From Rhodocollybia butyracea (lineage: Eukaryota > Basidiomycota > Agaricomycetes > Agaricales > Omphalotaceae): a stretch of DNA of 64,000 nucleotides. The position numbers were made by a program, and so were the translations under genes. Under the pieces are notes generated by a model. The model made no database searches. It was not told the origin of the DNA and worked only from the letters and a program-made list of their open reading frames with translations. The stretch is from NCBI GenBank assembly GCA_015501585.1, contig JADNRY010000216.1, positions 39,682 through 103,681 of the forward strand, in the 5' to 3' direction. Below are positions 33,150-43,690 of the stretch, in pieces; within the stretch, counting starts at the first letter, position 1, and every line of letters starts with the position of its first letter.

Positions 33150-34680
33150 TTTTGATATGGATTTTACAGGGGATAGAAATGGATACAGATTGTCCAATGT
33201 CCAGCAAACTGTACTTGAGTGGGGGACTGACCAGCAGAACTGCTAGAACATTTCCATCCACAAGCTGCTTTTATTCCGGTGTAAAGGCCCTATAGGAGGT
33301 ATGATTGATTGAAAGGACGTGATATTCTACCTGCTCATCAATAAGTACACCGGACTGTAGTCAACAACACTGTGGTCGTTCATGATCATTTCATGGGAAC
33401 AAGTTATGATGTAGTAGGCTATACAGCACTGTGAAACACAGCTGCAAAAATCTATCGTTGCAACATCATTATCTCTTAGGCTTGATACATACTAGGTCAA
33501 TGGTCATAAGCCAACTTTGGCGCTTAGTAGAAAACTTGACTGTTCATCTTTCTGATTCAAGTGATCAACTGCAGTCTGATTCTCATGACAAGTCAGTGTT
33601 GTTTGATCTTCGAGTCACCGACAGAATACTGAAGACAGCCTCCCAAAGTTTCTCAGATCACATTCACAAGCCATGACCAAGGTCATTAACTTTAACTTTT
33701 CTGGGTCATAGTAAGACTCATGAGTGTGAAACAGACATGTGGGCTTTGTTTCGCCGGGCCAAACAAAGTCCACATGTCCGTTTCACAAAATTGGCCCCTA
33801 TTAGTATCACTCCTGCCCCTGTACAAGACCCAAGCAAGACCATATAACGCCGTGCGCAGCGCGGCAATCCCCGACTCTGATCTTCGCCAAACCATTATAC
33901 CAATTCGCGAATTAATGGCATATACTATAGATTTTCTTCATGTACAAAGAGAACACGACAAGGAATTCTAATTGAACCTGATTACCCATGCATGAACTCC
34001 AACAAGAGTGCATGCCACTGCATTTGTATAGTAATTACATATCATTAGTATATGGAACAGCGGGGGAGAACTGCCAATGGGACAAAATCCTCAACGTTTA
34101 TAAGCCCATTAACATTTTTTGTAGTGAGGAACAACTGTTCCTTCATAGATAACACATCTGCATCAGCAGCACCAAGAATCTCTTTTGAACAGACACAAAG
34201 GTTTTACTAATGTAAAGGCTGTGCGAATTGCCTCCACTGTTATCAGTATGACATCATTTAATCAACGTGAGAACTAATTGCCTCGGTTAAAGAAATTCGG
34301 AACATCAGATAAAAATCAGGACCACAAAGCCCTCCCTTCCCTTCGGTCAGAGTCGGGGATCTGTCTGACACACTAAGTATAAGAGCATCAAGGTCCCTGG
34401 TTGACCTTGGGCTACATGTTTAATATAGCATTCATTCATCGGCGGGGGTGGGCATGCAGATTGAAAGGAGGGGTAGACTGAACAGTGGAGACTCTGGAGA
34501 GATGATAGGAGGAACAGACAGCTCTCCTCCTCAGTGTCTTGCGGAGACCAAAGGACTGATTGTTTCTAAGCGGTCTTCAATGTTCATCTTTGTTCTTATC
34601 CTTATGACCGAAAAACAAGGTCATGTCTGGCCTTAAGAATTTGGGTACCCCTTGATCTGGCTCCGAGAAATTGGTGGTAA

Positions 34681-36050
34681 TGAACAGGTTTTGGTCTCAG
34701 ACTCTCGATCAGACCAGACGTTAGAGCCTGGTATCGGTGCTCTTTCAAAAGGGGGTTGCGGGGCTGCCAGGTTACCTACTTCCTACACTTATCCAACCAA
34801 ATAACTCGAATAAACTTTTCTATGACGATCTTGTATCATATATCTACCATACCTGTACCGTACAGGCCCCGTATCCATATCTACACATCTAATGAGTCTG
34901 TGCCCTGTTTCACCGACCCAAACCTCCTTTTGACTCACCCCATTGACGCACCCCCTATATCCTCTGCAGTGACACCACAACCCTACTCGTCGCAACAAGC
35001 ACTGGACCTCGACTGCATCTACTATATCTATTATTACTTCCTGATCAAAGATATCCACGGCCCCGAAATGGCACTGCTTCGATCCCAATGCCTTCGAATC
35101 TAGGTAAAGCCCCCTCAAGAGTCCGCAAGGCAAGTCCCGGAAAACTGAACCTGGTATATAGCCTGAGTGCGGAAACTGAAGCGGCGTGGTAGGTGCCCGA
35201 GGACTCCGTACTTGGCAGGGTTCGACCGTTCAACGTTCAGCACTCGGAGGGTTTCCTTTGGTGGCTCTGCGAGGAAGCGTCAGAAGGAAGGGCGTGTAAT
35301 CGAGGGGCTCACAACTAACTGCTCATAATCACAATCAGATTCACAGGAGCTGGCATGATTTTCGAGTTGATGCACGAAGTTGCGTGACGCCCGGCGCAAG
35401 AGAGCCGTCACGGGCCGGCATCAGTGAATTTGGGTGTAACCGCAACCACCGCCATCGTGCGGCTACAGGTTACACTGCAGCCGTGAAAATGTTTTCACTT
35501 CTGCTTGCGGCTTTGGACACTCGACCTCTGCCTTGAAAATTCCTCTTCGACCGCACAACTTCGACTGTCCCTTATTCAAAGCGTTTTTCTTTTTGCTCTT
35601 TTCATTTCGACGTCGTCGTTCCCAATTAAAGAACTATCAAGAATCACGACCCCTCCGATTTTGGCAATACCTCAAGTTGTATGTGACTATCATTCTCGTC
35701 GATACTCAAGCTCATGGATTTCCGACAGTCTGCTCAACACTTCTCGCTAGAGTCCAGATTATCCGATCTCAGGAAGACTAAACCTCCACTGATTCTTTCT
35801 CGGTGTGCTGCCAACCTATAGAACATGGGCCAATGGATAGAAGCGAAATTAGAACTCTGAGTGCAGGATGTAATTGACAAGGTAGGTTTCCCTCTTCGTA
35901 TCTTTCCAGTCTTATGTCTTCTTTCGCATGTCATCGGCTCCCAGTACTTCAAAGTCTGACCATCTTTTCTCCCGATTCATTTTCCAACCGCTTCACTACA
36001 ACCCCAGACTCTGCTTCCATATCCCTTCCCATGCGAATCGGTACTGTCGC
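34681..36050. repeat. Partial array copy R4
   Basis: Repeats the R3 leader block (28969-29870), then sequence shared with the start of R2 (ATCTCAGGAAGACTAAA, GGTAGGTTTCCCTCT). The order stops near 36050 without gene X or a secreted-protein gene. Confidence 0.65.
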
Positions 36051-36239
36051 TTGAAGTCAATCTCTATGCCTCAGAGGAAATGGACGGAACAGGACGGACC
36101 CCTTGTTGCTGCTGGTGGTGATAACAGAGGTGCGTTTATAACGATATTGCACAGAAGGTGTTACTCACTAAACGCGCAGATATGTTGATGAACTTGGAGG
36201 AGTTCCGGCATTCTTAGCTCACGCGCACAAAAAAACCCG

Positions 36240-37180
36240 GACAGCGTTCAGATTCGCTTTATCGCGCTGTCATTGTTAGACGGCGTCGGGAGATACTCTG
36301 GCAACGCCCAATTCGCAGGAATCGAAAATTCCCTGGGGGCTGTCCTTTCATACTTCCTCGTTCCACCTCCCGTACGACTGCTTTGTCCTGGCCTGGTTCT
36401 TATCCATCTCATTCACTAGTTGTACCCGTTGCGGACAGTGTTACCATAGCTTTTGATAGCTTTTGGCGGTAGCTCATCATTTCGGCGAGATGAATTGGAA
36501 TGGTGGAACGAGCCTCATGCGCTGTCGGGTTGCGTGACAGCGATGATAAGAGGCTGTTGTACTCGAACCATAATGCATAATGCATAATCTCTTATTATCC
36601 TTCCGGCGAATGCCCCTCTGCGCACTTTTCAACCCGGAAATCCATCGACGGCTGACAGGACTACTGGTGTTGTCTTCTGGTTTTTGGTCGAGCTGCAGAC
36701 CGGATCGAGCGCCATAAACACCCAGGCAACATTCGGACTTTCGGACTCGCTTTAACACATGACTGATAGTTCTTACATCGATGTTGTCTTAAGCATAGAC
36801 GGCGCCGGGAGACTCTGGAGAGTCGATAGCAATATCTGATTCACAGGGATCGAAGCCCGTCCTTTCACACTATATCTTGAATCCTCACCCCATATGGCTT
36901 TGTCCTGCTCTAGTTCATGCCTTCACTGGCTCCATCCATTGTGGATGGGATTTTGGCAGTGGCTGATTGTTTCGGTGCGATGAGATGGATTGTGGTGGAA
37001 TGGATTGAAAAACGGTTGCGTTGCATGGTTGGCTACGATAGGCGATGACAAGATTACGCCAGCTGATCTGTACCGTCTCATATTACCCTTCCGACCTATA
37101 CTGTTGCGCATTTTGAAACCCAAACCCATCGACGATTGACAAGACCACCAGCATTGTCTTCTGTCTTTGGTCCGCCTGCT
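36240..37180. repeat. Degenerate tandem duplication, about 500-bp period
   Basis: 36275-36690 and 36795-37175 share an ordered series: AGACGGCG(T/C)CGGGAGA, GAATCGAAAATTCC/GGATCGAAGCCCGTCC, CTTTGTCCTG, GATGGATTG-like, ATTACCCTTCCG-like, CCATCGACGGCTGACAGGAC / CCATCGACGATTGACAAGAC, and TTGTCTTCTG. No protein is supported in either copy. Confidence 0.6.
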
Positions 37181-37797
37181 AGTACCTCCCTCGTCAACTT
37201 CTCAGTTACCCTCACACCTCTCGTGCATACCGCAGGGCGGAATGCCGAATGCTATTTGGATGTATAGCTTTTGCATTAGTACAGACCTACACTGTCAACA
37301 GTTTTTTCTTTCATTGATTGGTGCTTCAGACACGACCGCTGTCTATCCAACCTTTCATATAAGTTATCCGAGCCCCGCCGATCTGCAAGTGTCAGTACAA
37401 TACGGCTCGGATTATCGTCTCAGCTCCTGATCAGTGTCACATGGTGCTTCTGGCCTTACCGGTGCGACGAACGTCTCGTTCCACAACCCGCCTTCCCCGC
37501 AGATGGTGCGCGCTTCCTTGGATGCATAATTCCATCCATTTGCTCAGGATTCGGTCATACGGAAGGTAGAGGGAGTTGAGTTCTGAGGTCGAACGGATTG
37601 GAAGATGATTGGGATACAGTGTTATTAGGCTCGCGATGGGCTTGAGATAGCTTGAGATCCTTATCGCTCACACGACGTTTATTTTAATAATCCACATACT
37701 CGTCGTTTTCCCAGTCATTTTCCTTTAAATTGGACACGCTTCAACGCTGCAGGGGTTACTGGTTAGGCCAAATCATCCTTCTTGAATCTTGACCACC

Positions 37798-38755
37798 ATG
37801 TCCCAGCAGGTTCTCTCTTTCATCGCCAAAGCCCACACAACCTATCATTCTGGGAGATACCTCAAATCGTCCAAGATCTTTCGGAAAGCAATCAAGAAGA
37901 TCTTGAAGGAAGAAAGGTTTAGTTTGAAATTCCCGTCTTTAGTGATCGTAGGCTCGAGTGACCCTCGCGAGGTGGTCCTGTATTGCTGGGCCCTGTTTAC
38001 ACACTTGTTTAGGGAAACAAATACAATGAAATTCGTGAATCAAGGTGAGTACTAGTGCTTTATTTCTGAATTCAATCTTAAGGCCCGACTGCGTTACGCG
38101 CAGCAACTGATCCAGAAGGGTACAAATTGCTCAACTCATTTCGTATTGGCCATACCCACCCTCGCCATGTGGCTCGATTCCGGACTGAAGCGGATAAAAT
38201 CCTACTGAAAGGGATACAAATTATCATGATTGGGACTATAGGACTTGTTGTATGGGACAAAAATGACCGAGTAATGGCAGCCAAACGGTACCGCGAAGCC
38301 ATCGACCTGGCGAAGACTCATTAAGTATTTGACTGCTTCGGTGATAGCTTCGGCGAAGCCCCGAAAGCAGGTTCTCAAGGCTTAAAGCATTTCAACCTAT
38401 GGGTTGCTGGAAACGTCAAGGAGATTAAGAACAACTTGAAGGTATTGGCCATTGTCGATGATCAGATAGCGAGTATAGCTGAGGCTCTTGGGGATCCGGG
38501 ATCTCTTGTAGGTAATCTACGGAAAGAACAGCTTCCGTATTCACACACAACGTATGAACTTGCGGGAAGAGGGACGTGAAGCTTTCGAGGTGCAGTAAGT
38601 GTATGAAAGCTGCCTATTGTGGGACAGATTGTCAGAAGGTGGACTGGAGGTATGTTTTCTATTTTCTATCTTCTTTTGTCTCGCGTTGTAGCTGAGTTAT
38701 ACTTCTATTATCCAGGAAGCACAAGGGTACTGTCTGTGCACCGAAGAAGGATTAA
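37798..38755 (+). pseudogene. MYND zinc-finger protein with TPR-like N-terminus (decayed)
   Basis: Exon 1 (37798-38044) encodes SQQVLSFIAKAHTTYHSGRY and YLKSSKIFRKAIKKIL, a helical repeat-like start. After an intron of about 41 bp the frame reads PTALRAATDPEGYKLLNSF and DKNDRVMAAKRYREAIDLAK. A TAA (38322-38324) interrupts a frame that otherwise stays open to about 38575. After a frame change come CGKRDVKLSRCSKCMKAAYC and GTDCQKVDW. A 66-bp intron (38650-38715) leads to KHKGTVCAPKKD and a stop at 38753-38755. Cysteine spacing (CxxC, YCxxxC, HxxxxC) is that of MYND fingers, which bind proline-rich partners; the first cysteine of the finger appears lost. Nonsense and frameshift mark it as a pseudogene. 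Confidence 0.8.
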
Positions 38756-38775
38756 AAATGTCTTTGTCGATATAG

Positions 38776-40850
38776 TCATTTGCGTGTACAGTTTCTATAC
38801 CTCACTATAGAATATGATTCTCTCAAAGACAGTTTTGCGTTGAATCTGGTCACCACACCACCGCTTGGTCCTAGTTTTAAACGTTGATATACCCAGTGAG
38901 GACTCTGCGTCATCCGCTGCTGGCGCAATCCCGCTGGTACTATCAACCCCATACATCCTATTACGTCCATCCACCGTATCCATTTTATCACCTGTCACCC
39001 ATAGCCAACACATCACTTCTTTCACTCCCCCAAAGCAAAACCCTCGCCCCTGCCTACACGCCCCTACCCTTTACAACTCCACACAGCATCATCACCGTAG
39101 ACCGAGTTGCAAGCTCGTCCGCTCCTCTCCCAATGGTTCCGGCGTTCAGCACTTGGATCATGTCATGCTCCTCCTCCCACATGATCATGGGGCAGGCTTT
39201 CTTTCCATGTGTATCCCATGAGTTCCCTGGTATCACACACAAAGCACTTTTTGTCAATGCCCGCCTTGCTCATGATCACTTCCAAAAAGTTCTGAAAATT
39301 TTTCTTTTGCTCAGCTTCCGAACGAAGTGTCGATTAGACTGTTAGTACACATTTCTTTGAGTCGTTGATGTACTCAAAAAAAAACATCTAATCATTCACT
39401 GCATCCATTCGCTCCTCTTTGCATCCACCCACTTCCCTAGTACTAGTCAACTTCACCGCCTGACACCGCCTCGAAACAGCCTCTGCGCAAGTTGTAAACG
39501 CTATCAATGGCTAGATATATGACATACATTGAAGGTTATATACATATGCTTAAGACTGGTTTGATAGCGGCAGCAAAATGATGTGATTGGTCAATTCACA
39601 TGTCATACTGCTTAGGTGCTGCTTAGGCACTAGCATAGCTAGGAGGAGGCTCATCTCTTAAGCCTCTTGCCAACGTTGAACTTGTTGTGGAATAAGTGAT
39701 CTGGTTACACTTGTGCACTCGGTTGTTAGACCTTTAGTACAATTGTCTGGGTCTCCCCCAGGACCTCTACAGTATTTATACTACCTACAATACCTTCTAG
39801 AATATTCTACATAGTACTGGTAAGTAGGCTGAGTAAGGACTGAGTAATACTAAAGAAAGTACTAGAACATTCCAGTACAGACTCAAATCTACAACAGAAC
39901 TCCTCTCCTCTTCCAACTGTGTGAGACAATTTATGACCTCTACCAATCTCTGCTGCATCAAAGCCATCCTGTGCTCTGACCCATTGGAAACTGTCTGCTC
40001 TAACATCACGTGTAGAGAGTTTTGGATATTCTGATAATCCTCTGCACTACGGATTTGCTGGGTTGTCAATGGGAGCATTCTTGCTGATGAGCCGGGTTGG
40101 GTACTATGCTACAATTCAGGTTAGATTTGCACTACCCAAAGGAGAAGAGTTGCAAGAGAAATCTTACCTGCAGTGCCTCAAGTATAGTAGCTGTTTCTAT
40201 TTTCAAGTCATATGCATCCGGGCTCATTTGTTGCTCCAGCAATTTTTCACACTGCGTGCAAATCCCCGTAAATTTTGCTGGAAATAGTAAAATTATGTTA
40301 AAATTGTATGAATAATTTTTGGCATAAATTCTGATGTTTATGGTAAAGATCTGTTAAGTTTATATTAAGTGAAAAAAATCCAATAAAATCATTGCTTTAC
40401 CATAAAGTGTGTAACTTATGCTGAAACTATGAAGAACTAATGATAAAGTTGAGTTATGTTTATTGTAATATTTTGAAATGAGCTTTTAGCATAATTCTAC
40501 ATTAAGGTAACAAATTTATGCAATTATTTGAGTATGATACTGATAAGATTGTAGTGGTTTAACTATAGAATTTTGTATTGCATTCCATAAATCTTTGAGC
40601 AGAAATGGAAAAGTTATGTGAATAAATATCAGCATGAATATCTTTTTTTATCTTATGGTATTCATGAACTTATGATAATCAAAAATTTAGAGCCATTGTA
40701 TTTGTTTAACATAACAGAAGAAACTTACAATGAAGCCATAAGAGAATTCTTCCAGATTAAAATAAATGTTATTTAGGTAATGTTCAATTGATAGAAAAAT
40801 TATGATAAACCAAAAAACTTCATGTTAGCTGAACTTTATTATAGTAGACA
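38776..40850. other. Gene-poor, AT-rich stretch
   Basis: No gene confidently supported. A short minus-strand frame (40078-39797, containing RMALMQQRLVEVINCLTQLE) could be an exon but matches nothing I know. Around 39660-39890 the sequence is LTR-like, with TATTTATACTACC near 39773. From 40260 to 40920 the composition is very AT-rich, with many TTATG and ATAA words and no frame. Confidence 0.5.
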
Positions 40851-41110
40851 ATGGCTATGGTAATATAATTATTAGTAAAAGCTAGCATGAATATAGCATA
40901 AATAATCAAATTTACCGAAAAATTTCAATAACCTTTTAGATGGTCGTGTTGGCTGTCGCGCGTAGAAAAGTTGTAGCCGAAGAACGCATCGATGTCTATC
41001 CACCGACGAATCCATTGCGCATGCGACAATGGTTTTGACCTTTATTTAGCAATCCCATTCTCCACACACGCCCCATTCCCACCCATGCCACTTATACACC
41101 CTTTTAACCC
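40848..41110. repeat. Repeat left of the gypsy element (pair with 50150-50385)
   Basis: Shares GGTAATATAATTATTAG, ATAATCAAATTTAC and CAATAACCTTTT-like words, then CTATCCACCGACGAATCC, GACAATGGTTTTGACCTTTA, TTAGCAATCCCATTC and CCATGCCACTTATACACCC with 50150-50385, in the same order and orientation. Both lie outside the gypsy LTRs. Confidence 0.8.
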
Positions 41111-41208
41111 GCACTTCCCTATTTCCGCTTCTCTCTCTCTTATGATAACGTCGAGTCTCAAACGATGTATTCCCCCACTGGTCGTTCCCCTAACAAGACT
41201 ACTCAACC

Positions 41209-41848
41209 TGTTACGACCATGCCGCATCGGCATCCTTCGGATCATCACCGGATCACCTCTACTATCATCCCAGCATCATTCCGATTCCATCCCGTCTATT
41301 TCCGTCATCTTATCTCTTTTCGTTATCTTCCTATCTTATCTGTTATCTTCGTCCGATGACGTACCGCCATCGGACCTTTCGGATTACTTTCTAATTGGTT
41401 CTTATTATCTTTCGATTATATTCCCTTTCCGATCTATTGAGTATTATTGTCTTATGATTGTATTACTTACTTCGGTCTTCCGTATACGTTTCCGACTATT
41501 GTCTTCTACCGATCCGGAAGCCCCGGACTCTTAGTATATAAGTAGTGCAACCTTGTACAGTAGTCCTCAGTTTAAATATCAACTTGGATAAACCAGACCT
41601 TCTGTCCGACTAAGTTCCGCCTTAGTCTATCCATCACTCGTCTTACTCGTCGGCCGTTACATCGGCCGAATCTATCTTTATCTCCTGAACTTCATCTTGG
41701 GACTATTCGGCGTGACGAGGGTCTAGCTAATAGCTATACCGCACGTCCCACTTCTTCTTCGATCTCCGATATCGGTCCGAGACCCACTTCGTCAATACAT
41801 ACCTTTCAGATACCGATCGGTTCCCTTCGGTCTTGCACGATCTTAACA
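41209..41848 (+). repeat. 5' LTR
   Basis: 640 bp, TGTTA...TAACA ends. TATATAA at 41535-41541 and the predicted RNA start AGTTTAAATAT at 41569-41579, 34 bases downstream. Confidence 0.97.
41535..41579 (+). promoter_or_regulatory. LTR TATA box and predicted transcription start
   Basis: TATATAA at 41535-41541, followed 34 bases later by AGTTTAAATAT. The latter is placed as the RNA 5' end because it is complementary to the site just after the LTR. Confidence 0.7.
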
Positions 41849-41850
41849 GT

Positions 41851-41861
41851 ATATTTAAACT
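41851..41861 (+). other. Self-priming primer binding site (Tf1/sushi type)
   Basis: ATATTTAAACT, beginning two bases after the 5' LTR, is the exact 11-base reverse complement of AGTTTAAATAT at 41569-41579. In Tf1 and related chromoviruses the first 11 bases of the RNA fold back to prime minus-strand synthesis instead of a tRNA. No tRNA 3'-end complement is evident to me here. Confidence 0.75.
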
Positions 41862-41912
41862 TGTACTCGTTAACGCCGTATCTGACAAAACTGTTTTTTT
41901 TTTAAAAAACAA

Positions 41913-43690
41913 ATGCCTCCAAGAAAACCTCCTAGAATTCGGACAGTCTCTGAAACTCGGATCCAGCCGACCGAGACTCCTAATCCCTTTCTGGCCAATG
42001 CTCAGTCATTTTTGCCATACAATGATTCTATTTCTGCGGCCGGAAACCCTCGCCGACGTGGCTCGGGTGGCTTCGGACCCGCAACAGCTGTTCCGAACAC
42101 TTCCGTCTCTACTGAGGCAGTTCTAGGTAACATCAATGTCGACCAATACAACATTAAGGAAATTCCCAGTGCTAGTGGTACTGCATTAGTCCTTACTCCT
42201 CGTCGCGGAAGGATTGCTTCGGCACCTTCCCCTTCCTTTGCCGAACAGCTCCAAGGAGCTCTCTTCTCGAACCAATCTCGTACCACTACGGGTGACGACC
42301 GGCCTCCGATTGTCGAACAACCAGAGGACACAGGAGAAGGAGAATTTGCAGATGAAGGTGAGAATCCGGACGATAATCCTCCCGACAATCCTCCCGATGA
42401 CCCTCCTAACAACCCTGATGGTGATGATGGGGATGCTGCCCCTGATCCTCCTGGACCCCCTGGATCTCCGGACGACCCAGGTAATGGTGGTGGTGGTGGT
42501 GGTCCTCCGCCGCCCCCTCCCCCAGGTAATGGTGGTGGTGGTGATCCTCCCGGCGGTCCCCGCCGCGGAGGTAGATTTCTCGATGCTCGCGGCCAGCCTG
42601 ATGCCGGTGCAGTATTGGAACTAATGGACAAATTCGGAGGATCTATCGATTCCATCGCAAATGCGTTAACCCTCCTCGGTGGCAAGTCAACCGAACCATC
42701 GGAAGGCAAAGCCAAAGTCAAGGAGCCCGATGTTTTCGACGGCTCTGAACCTCGGAAACTCAAGGAGTTTCTCGTTTCCCTTTCCTTAGTCTTTATTGAC
42801 CGCCCATCATACTTCACTGACCAAAAAAAGGTCATGTATGCTCTTTCCTTCCTTAGCGGATCCGCTCGGGAATGGTTCGTACCGGACATCCTGGATCCGA
42901 ACCCGATAAACCCCCGGCATGGATGAACTCCTTTTCGGCACTCGTGAAGGAACTTCAAGACCATTTCGGTCTTTTCGATGCCCAGGGTGAAGCCGAGGAC
43001 AAACTCGGTAATATTCGGATGAAGGAGAATGAACAGGTTCGGAAGTATAACACCCGATTCAATACCTTGGCAGCAATGACAGGATGGGACGACATCGCCC
43101 TTAAGTGGGCTTATCAGCGTGGTTTGGCGACTAGGATCAAGGACGAGATGGTTCATGGTCCAACACCGGCAACGCTTTCGGCATACCGCGCCAAAGTGCT
43201 TGAGATTGATAATCGGCACTGGCGGCGCGAAGAGGAACGTAAAAGAGAGGTCGCAAGGTCTTCCGGAGGTGGCTCCGGCGGTAAAACTTCCTCTCCGACG
43301 AAAAAGGGTTCTCCGAACTCTTCCTCTCAAAATAATCCTTCGCAGAATTCTGGTTTTAACAAACCAAACAACTCTTCCCAAGGCTCCGGACAGCAACCGA
43401 AAAAGCCTTGGAACAACAACAACAAATCGGGCCCTTCAGGTTCCGGTTCCAACAAGTCTGGATCTTCGGTCAGCTCTGCACCGAAACCTTACGCCAACCT
43501 TCTCGGCGCCGACGGACGACTTAAGCCTTCCGAAGTGGAACGCCGAAAGAAGGGAGGCCTGTGCATGATTTGTGGTGGAAAGCATAAAGCAGAGAATTGT
43601 GATAAGAAGAGGTCAGGGGATTCTCGTGCCCGGGCCACTTCGACCAAGGAATCTGCGACTAATCCAACCGATACCGGTTCGGAAAAATAG
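41913..43690 (+). pseudogene. gag: gag of the gypsy element (frame changes near 42905)
   Basis: Starts MPPRKPPRIRTVSETR. A very proline/glycine/aspartate-rich segment (about 42360-42560) is followed by the retrotransposon gag domain: KVKEPDVFDGSEPRKLKEFL, VMYALSFLSGSAREWF. At about 42905 the frame stops being usable and continues in the -1 frame with AWMNSFSALVKELQDHFGLF, NEQVRKYNTRFNTLAAMTGW and DIALKWAYQRGL. A basic Ser/Asn-rich region and a zinc knuckle CMICGGKHKAENC (C-X2-C-X3-H-X4-C, one residue shorter than the classic knuckle) end near 43690. The change point contains AAACCCC in X-XXY-YYZ register, so programmed -1 slippage is conceivable; a 1-base deletion is the simpler reading. Confidence 0.88.

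Larger units (their letters stand above)
28931..34680. repeat. Segmental array copy R3
   Basis: Runs from CAGACGTTAGAG...GGGGGTTGCGGGGCT (about 28969) through the gene X counterpart and secreted-protein gene C to the next GAGAAATTGG (about 34665). The same landmarks begin again at 34720 (partial copy R4, to about 36050). Confidence 0.8.

Noticed and set aside
42002..43396. 464-residue minus-strand open frame, proline/glycine-rich
   Set aside because: It lies opposite gag; its low-complexity composition mirrors the Pro/Gly/Asp-rich gag segment, and it has no domain or promoter. It is a shadow of gag.
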